Source: Modestobacter sp.
Lineage (GTDB): Bacteria; Actinomycetota; Actinomycetes; Mycobacteriales; Geodermatophilaceae
DNA length: 20,518 nucleotides
Assembly: GCA_025963425.1 (NCBI GenBank)
Contig: JAOPUQ010000346.1
Location: 1-20,518 of the forward strand
Direction of reading: 5' to 3'
In this document: in pieces, positions 1 through 7,007 of the stretch
Numbering within the stretch: the first letter of the stretch is position 1
Layout of the letters: each line of letters begins with the position of its first letter
Made by a program: the position numbers and the translations under genes
The notes under the pieces: model-generated
Told to the model about the DNA's origin: nothing
The model's database searches: none
What the model saw: only the letters and a program-made list of their open reading frames with translations

Positions 1-190
1 CGTCCCTGGACACCCGCCCAGGACTGGCCGGGCCACCGCTCAATCCTGATCCCGCGCCGCGTGCGCGGCAGGAGCCGGGGACCCACACGCTCCCCCGGGG
101 TGAATCGGCCTCCCCGCCGTAGGGCCAGCTTCCGGCCCGAACCCGTCAGCTAACCCGGTCAGCGGTCCAGGAAGAAGGAGTTCCACCCCC
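1..190. other. Upstream region of the first glycoside hydrolase; no gene seen
   Basis: I see no credible coding sequence in this stretch. It should hold the promoter and leader of the hydrolase that starts at 191. A purine-rich AAGGAG ends at 180, ten bases before the ATG, and is the likely ribosome binding site. A direct repeat, AACCCGTCAGC at 140-150 and AACCCGGTCAGC at 152-163, lies just upstream and could be an operator. No convincing -35/-10 pair is visible. Confidence 0.5.
140..163. repeat. Short direct repeat upstream of the glycoside hydrolase
   Basis: AACCCGTCAGC (140-150) and AACCCGGTCAGC (152-163) are two near-identical copies with about a 12-base period, 28 bases upstream of the ATG at 191. 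Period and position would suit a tandem regulator site near the promoter, but this is inference. Short GC-rich repeats also arise by chance. Confidence 0.35.
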
Positions 191-1144
191 ATGTCCACGA
201 CCCTCGATGCCGCGCGCCCACCGGGTGCCCGACTCCTCCGCACCGCCGGGCCGGGCCGGTTCACCCGCCGGGCACTGACCTGCTGGTCCGCCCTCGCCCT
301 GGCCGTGGCCACCCCGGTCGCGCTGGCCACCCCGGCCTCGGCCGCCGCGCCGGCCTACCTCGGGGCAGTCGGCAACGTCCAGGAGCTCTCCAACCGCACC
401 GGCCAGCCACTGGCCACACACGCCTACGCCCAGTTCAGCAGCCAGGTGCCCGAGGGACGGATGATCACCGTCCGCACGTCGGCCAACTGGCGCCAGGTGG
501 CTGCGGCCGGCCCGGGGTCCGCGCTCTACAACGACATCGTGCGCTGGGCCAGGACGATCAAGGCCCGCCCCAACCCGGTGATGTTCGCCTACCACCACGA
601 GCCGGAGGCGAGCGGCAGCGGTCGGCACGGCACCGCGGCGGACTTCATCGCGGCGTACCGCCGAGTGGTGTCGATCTTCCGCGCCGAGGGCGTGCAGAAC
701 GTGGAGTTCACCTGGCAGATGACCGAGTACGCCTTCCGCGTCCCGGCCAGTGACGCACGCTCCGCCGGCCGTTGGTACCCCGGCGACGGCTACGTCGACA
801 ACGTCGGCGCCGACGCCTACAACTGGTCGGACTGTGGCCACGGCAAGAACCGTTGGGTGGAGCTGAGCACCATGGCCGACCCGGTCGTCGCCTTCGCCAG
901 GGCACACGGCAAGCGCGCCTCGCTCCCCGAGTTCGCGGCAGACCCGGACAGCCGCCGCGCCCAGTGGCTGCAGAACGCGCACCAGTACCTGGCCGCCCAC
1001 GCGGGCGAGATCACCGCGGCCTTCTACTTCCACCGCGGGCCCACGAACCCCGCGAACCAGGACTGCTCGTGGGCTCTCACCACACAAACGGAGTTCAAGG
1101 CCTACGGGAACATGGCCCGGGACACCAGCCGGTTCCGGCCCTGA
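191..1144 (+). CDS. Secreted GH26-like glycoside hydrolase
   Basis: A 317-residue exported protein. Residues 1-51 form a long twin-arginine-containing (RR at 26-27) or Sec-type signal region with a hydrophobic stretch at about 32-47 and an Ala-rich cleavage site near TPASA. The mature part looks like a TIM-barrel hydrolase of the GH26/beta-mannanase type. YHHEPE places a candidate acid/base Glu at 137 after His136, and LPEF places a candidate nucleophile Glu at 247. The spacing of about 110 residues and the aromatic motifs NVGADAYNW and AAFYFHRG fit such an enzyme. The start is supported by AAGGAG ending ten bases upstream. The gene is monocistronic and converges on another GH26-like gene. 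The likely role is cleavage of a beta-linked polysaccharide outside the cell, possibly the EPS encoded nearby. The substrate cannot be read from sequence. The superfamily is fairly safe; GH26 itself is a best guess. Confidence 0.8.
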   Translation: MSTTLDAARPPGARLLRTAGPGRFTRRALTCWSALALAVATPVALATPASAAAPAYLGAVGNVQELSNRTGQPLATHAYAQFSSQVPEGRMITVRTSANWRQVAAAGPGSALYNDIVRWARTIKARPNPVMFAYHHEPEASGSGRHGTAADFIAAYRRVVSIFRAEGVQNVEFTWQMTEYAFRVPASDARSAGRWYPGDGYVDNVGADAYNWSDCGHGKNRWVELSTMADPVVAFARAHGKRASLPEFAADPDSRRAQWLQNAHQYLAAHAGEITAAFYFHRGPTNPANQDCSWALTTQTEFKAYGNMARDTSRFRP

Positions 1145-1231
1145 GCGGCTGAGCCGCAGCGCCGGCGAGGCGCGGCACCACTGGGCCGGCGCCCTGCCGT
1201 GGCCCCCGACGGGGCCGCGGTGGGAGTCGGC
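1145..1231. terminator. Convergent intergenic region with two small hairpins
   Basis: This gap separates two convergent hydrolase genes. GCGGC-TGA-GCCGC (1145-1157) is a 5-bp stem directly after the stop codon. GTGGCCCC-CGAC-GGGGCCGC (1199-1218) is an 8-bp stem with one G-U pair. There is no T tract on either strand. They may act together as a two-way terminator, as is common in high-GC actinomycetes, but GC-rich DNA makes small stems easily. Confidence 0.4.
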
Positions 1232-2242
1232 TCAGCCGGCGCAGCCGGCGCGGGCGACCGCGCGCCAGGCCTGTTGCGAGGCCCGGTCGGTGAGCCGCCA
1301 GTCTCCTTGGTTTCCGGTGCCGTTCCAGTACATCCACATCCGGAACTCCGGATGGCGGCCGATCCAGGCCGCGTCGGCACGGATCGCGGCGGCCCGCTCC
1401 CGCTGCTTCACCGGATCGGGCCGATCCCAGGGCTTCCGGGCGTACTGCCCGTACTCGGTGATGAGCAGCGGCTTTCCGGTCGCCGACATGGTCTGGTACC
1501 AGTGCTCGAACTCCGGGCTGGTCGTCATCGGCTCGGGGTCGGGGCCGTACCAGTCCAGACCGGCGAAGTCCGCGGCGTCGTCCCCCGGCCACCAGGCCGC
1601 CGGGTCGCCCACGTAGTGGCTGGGCTGCGCCGGGTCCCACCAGTAGGCCATGTAGATCGGGCCCCACCGGATCGTCGGGTTGGCTGCCTTCACCACGGCG
1701 TAGAGGTGACGCTGCAGCGCCACGAACTGCTCAGCCGTCATGTCGTTCTCCGGCTCGTGGAAGGCGGTGGCGTAGACCCCCGTCCGCGGCACGCTGCGTG
1801 CCCAGGCCGTCACCCGGTCGTCGTAGCGCCCGCGGGCGGCGCCCCGGTAGTCGCGGTTCGGCGGCTTCCAGGAGACGAAGGAGCGCAGGCCGGCGGCCGG
1901 GTCGTCGGCCGCGGCCGAGTGGTCGAAGTGCTCGGGCAGCGCCGGGTCGAAGCTGCGCCGGATGGTGAGGGGCCCCAGCTGGTCCCGGGCGCCGAGGAAG
2001 GCCGCCGTTCCGGTCGGGTCCGCCGGGTGGTCGGGGTCCAGGACCTGCGCACCGACGGCGAGGCAGCTGACGGCGTAGTCCTCCTGTGGCCACCAGCGCC
2101 CCACCGCCACGGCGCCGGCGACCGCCAGGAGGAGTGCGACCACCCCGAGCACACCGATCCGGCGGAGCGGACGACGTCGCCCCGCCGGCGGTGCGGGAGC
2201 GGAGGGCGCCGGCTCGACCGGTTGCCGGGCGCCCTCCGTCAT
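1232..2242 (-). CDS. Membrane-anchored GH26-like glycoside hydrolase
   Basis: A 336-residue protein with a Pro/Ala-rich cytoplasmic tail, an RRRPLRR basic patch and one membrane segment at about 29-48, so it is probably a type II membrane protein with its domain outside. The ectodomain resembles a TIM-barrel hydrolase. FHEPEN gives a candidate acid/base Glu163 after His162, and LLITEYGQ gives a candidate nucleophile Glu263, 100 residues apart as expected for this clan. GLDWYGPD and RMWMYWNGTGNQ are further barrel-strand motifs. It shares the HEPE signature with the secreted hydrolase at 191-1144 but is otherwise quite different, so it is not a recent duplicate. It lies 46 bases downstream of the PKD/malectin gene on the same strand and may be cotranscribed. 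A non-catalytic sugar-binding role cannot be excluded. The substrate is unknown. Confidence 0.77.
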   Translation of the reverse strand: MTEGARQPVEPAPSAPAPPAGRRRPLRRIGVLGVVALLLAVAGAVAVGRWWPQEDYAVSCLAVGAQVLDPDHPADPTGTAAFLGARDQLGPLTIRRSFDPALPEHFDHSAAADDPAAGLRSFVSWKPPNRDYRGAARGRYDDRVTAWARSVPRTGVYATAFHEPENDMTAEQFVALQRHLYAVVKAANPTIRWGPIYMAYWWDPAQPSHYVGDPAAWWPGDDAADFAGLDWYGPDPEPMTTSPEFEHWYQTMSATGKPLLITEYGQYARKPWDRPDPVKQRERAAAIRADAAWIGRHPEFRMWMYWNGTGNQGDWRLTDRASQQAWRAVARAGCAG

Positions 2243-2288
2243 CGTCCCCCCGTCCCAGCCCCCGGCTGGCCTACCGGTAGGACACCCG
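2243..2288 (-). other. Short gap with hairpin and palindrome between two surface-protein genes
   Basis: The 46-base spacer holds a perfect 6-bp hairpin CCAGCC-CCC-GGCTGG (2255-2269) and a perfect 10-bp palindrome CTACCGGTAG (2271-2280). On the minus strand they fall after the stop of the large PKD gene and just before the G-rich ribosome binding site of the hydrolase. They could reduce read-through from one gene into the next. No T tract follows, so terminator function is only a guess. Confidence 0.35.
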
Positions 2289-5200
2289 TCAACTGGCCGC
2301 GTCGAGCACGATCGTGAGCATGGTCGCCCGGTTGCTCGCGGCTGGGACAGTAGCGGTCAGGCCCCCGACGGTCCCCGCGGGCACGACCGCACCGCTGTCC
2401 ACGAGCAACGTGGCGACGTCACCGGAGCCGGTGCCCGGGACGTTGCTCCGGGTGCTCACCCCGGTGGGCGCCGTCCAGCTCCGGGCCACGCTCTGCTTGT
2501 CCGACCAGATCGACAGCACCCAGGCCGGCTCCGGCGCGGTGCCCCGCGGCGTCACGTGGGCCGTTCCGCCCACGTCGGTGGCACCGGCGAGGGAGGCCAC
2601 CGGCCCCGTCACCGAGGTCCCCGAGTAGGCGAGCAGCTGCAACGTCACCTTCGCCGTCCCACTCAGCGTCACGGTCAGCGTGGTGCCCGCGTCGCCGGCA
2701 GCCGCCACCCGCTGGAACACCTGGGTCGTGACCGAGGGGGACGCCACCTGTGCACCCACCTGCGTCCAGCCCGCCGGCGCGGTGCCGGTGACCGTCGAGT
2801 TGGTCGACAGCACCAGCACCAGTCCGTCACCGGGCTGCACGGTCGCCGGAACGGTCAGCGGGATGGCCGCACTGTTCCGGGTGGTGGTCGTCGCCGAGTC
2901 GCGGAAGGCGATGCCCGCCACCGCGGCGACCGTCACCGAGGACGTCGTCGTCCCGGTGGCACCGCCGTCGTCGGTCACGGTCAGCGTCACCGGATAGGTC
3001 CCGGCCGCACCGAAGGTGTGCGTCACCGTCACGCCGGTGCCCGACGTGCCGTCCCCGAAGTTCCAGCCGTAGGACACCAGCGAACCGTCCGAGTCGGTGG
3101 ACCCCGAGGCGTCCAGCGTGCAGGACAGCCCCGAGCAGGCGGACTCGAACGACGCCACCGGCGCCGCGTTGACCGCCGCAGCCCCCGGGGCCAGCACGAT
3201 CGTCAGCATCGTCGCCCGGTTGCTGGCCGCACCGACGGTCGCGGTGAGCCCGCCGACCGTCCCCGCCGGGACCGGCGACCCACCGTCGGCGACGAGCGTC
3301 GCCACGTCACCGGTGCCCAGGCCGTCCAGGGCTGCGCGGGTGGTGACGCCGGCCGGTGCGGTGAACGACCGCGCGGCCGACGACTTGTCCGACCACACCG
3401 ACATCACCCAGCTGTCCGCGGACGCGCCGGCCTGCGGCGTCGTGTGGGCGGTGCCCCCGACGTCGACGGCACCGGTCAACGACCCGATCGGACCGCCCGC
3501 GGCGGTGCCGGAGTAGGCCACCAGCTGCGCGGTCACCTTCGCCGAGCCGCTCAGCGCCAGGGTGACCGCCGACCCCGCATCGGCGTCCGTCGCCACCTTG
3601 CTGAACACCTGGGTGGTCAGGGTGGACGCCGCCGCCTGAGCGCCGGCCAGGGTCCAGCCTGCCGGGGCCGTCCCGGTGACCGCCGAGTTCGTCGACAGCA
3701 CCAGTACCAGCCCGTCGCCGGCCTGCACCGAGGCAGGGACGGTGAGCGACACGGACGAGGTGCCCCGCGACGTCACCTGGGCGGAGTCGCGGAAGGCGAT
3801 GCCGGCACCGGCCGGGATCGGCTCGACGGTCACCGAGGAGGTCGTCGTCCCGGTCGCGCCCTTGTCGTCGGTGACCGTCAGGGTCACCGGGTAGGTGCCG
3901 GCCTCCGCGTAGGTGTGTGCCGAGGTGACCCCGGCGGCGGTCGCACCGTCGCCGAAGTTCCAGGAGTAGGAGACCAGCGACCCGTCGCTGTCCGCCGACG
4001 CCGACCCGTCGAACGAGCAGGACAGGCCGGAGCAGGCGTTCTCGAAGGAGGCGGTGGGCGCGGCGTTGGGTGCACCCCGGTTGATCCCCGGACCGATGAA
4101 CAGGGCCCGACCGCGCCAGTCCTTGCCGTCCCGGGTGGGACCGCTGACCACCGTCGGCGTGCCGGAGACCACCCCGCCGGCGAAGCCGACGCGGTAGAGG
4201 TCGCCGGTCGCCGAGTAGGCCAGGTACAGGTCGTTGCCGGAGAGGAACATCCCGGACACCCCCGTGGCACCCGAACCGACGATGGTCGTCTCGGCCGCCG
4301 CGACGATGCCGCTGTCCAGGGAGAAGCCGCGGGAGTACAGGGCCGCGCTGTCGGACCGGGTGTAGTAGATCTGCCCGTTCGCGTAGACCATGCCGGTCAC
4401 CGTGGACAGCTGACTGGTGTAGAAGGTCGGCTTCGCGCCCTTGTAGACGCTCGTGCCCGACCCGGTGCCGACGGTGCTCCAGTACGGGTCCTCGTACGGG
4501 TTGAGCCGGGTCGGGGTGCCGAGGGTCTGACCGTCGAAGGTGCGGTACCAGAGGTAGTAGGCACCGGCGCTGTCCGGGTACCCGTAGAACAGCCGCCCGT
4601 CGGCGATGAACGTGCCGCGGACCTTGCTCCAGTCGAACCCGGTGTCGGGCAGCACGTAGTCGGTGCCGGCGGTCGTGCCGTCGAACCAGCGCTGGACGAC
4701 GTCATCGGTGCTGACCGGGGTGGGCGTGGGCGCCGCGGCCCGCGTGACGACCTCGATGGCGTTGACCAACGGGTTCTCGAACACGTGGCCGAAGTCCAGG
4801 TCGATGGTCCCGTCACTGGTGACCGGGAACGTCTTCATCGTTCCGGTCTGGTCACCGGCGTCGGCGACGATGTCGTAGTCGTCGAGCACCAGCGTGCCGT
4901 CGATGCTGACGTCGAAGGACCGCTGGCCGACCGAGCCGGTGCAGGTGCAGCGGTTGGCGAAGTACAGCCGGACGTCGACCGTCCGGCCTGCCGGGACGGC
5001 GAGGTCCCACTGCATCTCGTTGCCGCCGGCGGCATCCCAGCGCTCGCTGCTGAACAGCGCCGTGGGCGTGCCGGGCGGCACCGCGGCGGTGGTCGCCGGC
5101 ACGGTGCCGTAGCTGGCGGCGCTGCTGCCGGAGGTGCGCAGCGTGCTGGTGCTGCTGGTGTCCGCCGCCCACTCGGGGCCGCCGTCGGTGGCCGCGACCG

Positions 5201-6695
5201 ACGCGCCGCCGGCGTTGATCCGGTAGAGCACGTCGCTGGGCGAGACCGGGGTGGCCGGGGTGGACACGGTCGCGCTGCGCCCGGCCAGGAAGATGTTGGC
5301 CGGCAGCGACCGGGTGGTCTGGTCGGCCTGCGCGGTCCCACCGGCGAGCGGGAAGTACGCCAGCTTGCTCCGGTTGTACTGCCGGTTGCCGATGTAGGCG
5401 GTGTCGCTGCCCACGTAGAGCCCGGTGCTGGTGGCCAGCAGCGCCTGCGCGCCGACGCCACGGGGGTTCCGCCCGGGATTCCACGTCAGCGGGACGCCGT
5501 TGAGCGGGTCGAGCGCGGCGAGCCCTGGCCGGGCGACGGCACCCTGACCGGCCGAGTCCTGGCCGTTGGGGTTGTTGAGCCACCGCGAGTGGCCGCCGAG
5601 GTAGACGGCCGCGGACGTGGCCGCGACGGACCAGGTCGTGTCGCCGCCGGTGTCCGCGATCCAGACGGGCTGGACGTCCTGACCGGTGTCCGTGCTGTTC
5701 CAGCGCGCCACGGTGTCGCACAGCGTGCCGGCGTTGTGGCCTCCCGTGGTGCCGATGACGAAGTAGCTGCCGTCCGGGGCGAAGTCGATGTCGCGCACGT
5801 AGGAGTCGAACGCCCACCAGTAGCAGTCCGGCGTGTACCGGGTCGTGGCCCAGTTCGGGTCGACGACGGCCGCACCGGGCTGCAGCAGCACGGTGGCGAC
5901 CTGGTCGCGGCTGAGACCGTCGGCCTGCGTGAAGTTGCCGATCATGGCCAGCCTCGAACCGTCGGGCGAGATGTCGATCTTCGACACGCCCACGGCGCTG
6001 CGGGCGCTCGGCCGCGTGGTCGTGGCCGCCGGGTTGGGGTAGTTGTGGTTGCCGAGCACGTCGATGCCCATGTATTCGTCGACGGCCCCGGTCGCGGCGT
6101 TCACCGTTGCGAGGCCACCGTGGGGGGCGCCGTTCACGGAGCCGAAGTTGCCGGCCAGGACCAGCCGGCTGCCCAGCATCGCGAGGTCGTTGACGGCGCC
6201 GTTGATCCCGGACACCCGGAACGAGGTCACGGAGCCGTCGGCCAGCGACAGCTGGGCGAGGTTGCGCCGGGTCTGGCCGTTGACCGTGGTGAAGCTCCCA
6301 CCGATGAACACGGTGTTGCCCGGGCCGGCCAGGACCGTGTTGACCTGGCCGTCGACCGTGGGGGCGAACGAGGCGAGCACGGCCCCGGTGTTCTGGTCGA
6401 AGGCGAAGACGTACCTGCGCGCGAAGGTGGCGCCACCGTTGGCCGAGGCGTTGCTCACCTGCTTGAAGTCACCACCCACGACGATCGCGGAGCCGACCTG
6501 GGCCAGCGCGAGCACCCGCTCGTTGGCCTCGGTGGTGTCGTCCTCGGCGATGTTGGGGGTGTTGGCGGCCGGAACGGCGCTGGGCACCGTCTCCTGTGCC
6601 GCCTGGACCGCCGACGCCGGGGGCTGCGCCCACGCGAGAGTCGCCACGATGCCTGCGACGACCAGTACACCGAGCACGCGCAGCCTCTGCGCCAT
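2289..6695 (-). CDS. Large secreted protein: propeller-like, malectin-like and tandem PKD domains
   Basis: A 1468-residue exported protein. I place the start at 6695 (MAQRLRV) because GGAGG sits five bases upstream and a signal peptide with hydrophobic core (about 6-22) and AWA/ASA-type sites follows at once. An ATG further upstream (6767) has no such support. Residues about 45-485 contain repeated VGGDF/IGGSF/LAGNF motifs typical of beta-propeller 'delta-60' repeats. Residues about 490-655 look like a malectin-type sugar-binding domain (YRINAGG, LYFANRC, FDVSIDG). About 660-870 is a second WD-like or propeller-like region. Two copies of a PKD domain (SYSWNFGDG, TYPVTLTVTDD) plus an unassigned beta domain fill 877-1175 and 1176-1468. 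No LPXTG or membrane anchor is seen at the end. Likely a secreted matrix or carbohydrate-binding protein acting with the adjacent hydrolase. No catalytic function is claimed. Confidence 0.8.
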   Translation of the reverse strand: MAQRLRVLGVLVVAGIVATLAWAQPPASAVQAAQETVPSAVPAANTPNIAEDDTTEANERVLALAQVGSAIVVGGDFKQVSNASANGGATFARRYVFAFDQNTGAVLASFAPTVDGQVNTVLAGPGNTVFIGGSFTTVNGQTRRNLAQLSLADGSVTSFRVSGINGAVNDLAMLGSRLVLAGNFGSVNGAPHGGLATVNAATGAVDEYMGIDVLGNHNYPNPAATTTRPSARSAVGVSKIDISPDGSRLAMIGNFTQADGLSRDQVATVLLQPGAAVVDPNWATTRYTPDCYWWAFDSYVRDIDFAPDGSYFVIGTTGGHNAGTLCDTVARWNSTDTGQDVQPVWIADTGGDTTWSVAATSAAVYLGGHSRWLNNPNGQDSAGQGAVARPGLAALDPLNGVPLTWNPGRNPRGVGAQALLATSTGLYVGSDTAYIGNRQYNRSKLAYFPLAGGTAQADQTTRSLPANIFLAGRSATVSTPATPVSPSDVLYRINAGGASVAATDGGPEWAADTSSTSTLRTSGSSAASYGTVPATTAAVPPGTPTALFSSERWDAAGGNEMQWDLAVPAGRTVDVRLYFANRCTCTGSVGQRSFDVSIDGTLVLDDYDIVADAGDQTGTMKTFPVTSDGTIDLDFGHVFENPLVNAIEVVTRAAAPTPTPVSTDDVVQRWFDGTTAGTDYVLPDTGFDWSKVRGTFIADGRLFYGYPDSAGAYYLWYRTFDGQTLGTPTRLNPYEDPYWSTVGTGSGTSVYKGAKPTFYTSQLSTVTGMVYANGQIYYTRSDSAALYSRGFSLDSGIVAAAETTIVGSGATGVSGMFLSGNDLYLAYSATGDLYRVGFAGGVVSGTPTVVSGPTRDGKDWRGRALFIGPGINRGAPNAAPTASFENACSGLSCSFDGSASADSDGSLVSYSWNFGDGATAAGVTSAHTYAEAGTYPVTLTVTDDKGATGTTTSSVTVEPIPAGAGIAFRDSAQVTSRGTSSVSLTVPASVQAGDGLVLVLSTNSAVTGTAPAGWTLAGAQAAASTLTTQVFSKVATDADAGSAVTLALSGSAKVTAQLVAYSGTAAGGPIGSLTGAVDVGGTAHTTPQAGASADSWVMSVWSDKSSAARSFTAPAGVTTRAALDGLGTGDVATLVADGGSPVPAGTVGGLTATVGAASNRATMLTIVLAPGAAAVNAAPVASFESACSGLSCTLDASGSTDSDGSLVSYGWNFGDGTSGTGVTVTHTFGAAGTYPVTLTVTDDGGATGTTTSSVTVAAVAGIAFRDSATTTTRNSAAIPLTVPATVQPGDGLVLVLSTNSTVTGTAPAGWTQVGAQVASPSVTTQVFQRVAAAGDAGTTLTVTLSGTAKVTLQLLAYSGTSVTGPVASLAGATDVGGTAHVTPRGTAPEPAWVLSIWSDKQSVARSWTAPTGVSTRSNVPGTGSGDVATLLVDSGAVVPAGTVGGLTATVPAASNRATMLTIVLDAAS
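2292..4067 (-). repeat. Tandem duplication of a PKD + beta-sandwich module
   Basis: The 3' end of the large secreted-protein gene encodes two near-copies of one module of about 295 residues: module 1 at 3171-4067 (residues 877-1175) and module 2 at 2292-3170 (1176-1468). Each starts NAAP, has a PKD core ending in TGTTTSSVTV, then a second domain opening with AGIAFRDSA and closing with SNRATMLTIVL. Long stretches are identical, for example DSDGSLVSY, GTYPVTLTVTDD and VPAGTVGGLTATV. This points to an internal duplication that is not very old or is kept similar by conversion. Confidence 0.85.
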
Positions 6696-6783
6696 GGGGC
6701 CTCCTACGACTACTGCCGTCGGCTGTTCACGCAGGTACGTGGCCCTCGGCAACCGGGGGATCATCACAGACAGTGTTCGCCGT

Positions 6784-6797
6784 TGACCATGCGCACC
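6784..6797 (+). promoter_or_regulatory. EPS-locus shared motif, site A
   Basis: TGACCATGCGCACC. The ten-base core TGACCATGCG is identical to site B (15849-15858, minus strand) and differs by one base from site C (19457-19466, minus strand). It lies 88 bases upstream of the secreted PKD-protein start and about 215 upstream of the wzz-like start. All three sites are intergenic and face EPS genes. It may be an operator or part of a promoter. The cognate regulator is not in this window. Confidence 0.45.
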
Positions 6798-6920
6798 GAT
6801 CGAGTTCGTCCGTTCGGGTGACGGAGTGGTATCGGCGGTTGCGCTCTGCTCTCGCCCATGGGGGTGAGCGCCACCGGGACGGAGGCCCCCGTGCGGCGCG
6901 CCGGTGATAAGAACTGCACG

Positions 6921-6991
6921 TGAACGGGACAGTCTGGTCCCGGTTCAGGTGCCAGGGACCGTGCGGTCCTGAACGGGCGAGCGTTTCGCCC
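6921..6991 (+). promoter_or_regulatory. Structured 5' leader with competing hairpins before the EPS operon
   Basis: Three stems can be drawn. Stem 1 pairs GAACGGGAC (6922-6930) with GTCCCGGTTC (6937-6946), with one bulged G. Stem 2 pairs GTTCAGG (6943-6949) with CCTGAAC (6968-6974). Stem 3 pairs GGGCGA (6975-6980) with TCGCCC (6986-6991). GTTC at 6943-6946 is needed by both stems 1 and 2, so these two exclude each other. TGAACGGG occurs twice (6921-6928, 6970-6977), so CCCGGTTCA (6939-6947) could pair with either copy. This is the layout of an attenuator or riboregulator, ending 16 bases before the ATG at 7008. It matches no riboswitch class I recognise. Confidence 0.4.
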
Positions 6992-7007
6992 ACGGGGGAG
7001 GACGACG

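Larger units (their letters stand above)
6696..7007. promoter_or_regulatory. Divergent control region between the secreted protein and the EPS operon
   Basis: This 312-base gap lies between the minus-strand PKD/malectin gene and the plus-strand wzz-like gene, so it should carry promoters for both. The part nearest 6696 holds the GGAGG ribosome binding site of the minus gene. The shared EPS motif TGACCATGCG is at 6784-6793. From 6921 to 6991 the DNA can fold into successive hairpins. A strong GGGGGAGG (6994-7001) precedes the ATG at 7008. I see no consensus sigma-70 pair that I would defend on either strand. Confidence 0.6.

Noticed and set aside
2556..6821. A 1421-codon open frame on the plus strand
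   Set aside because: It is antisense to the PKD/malectin gene, rich in Arg/Gly/Pro and without domain motifs or a ribosome site. Very GC-rich codon use on the true strand produces such mirror frames.
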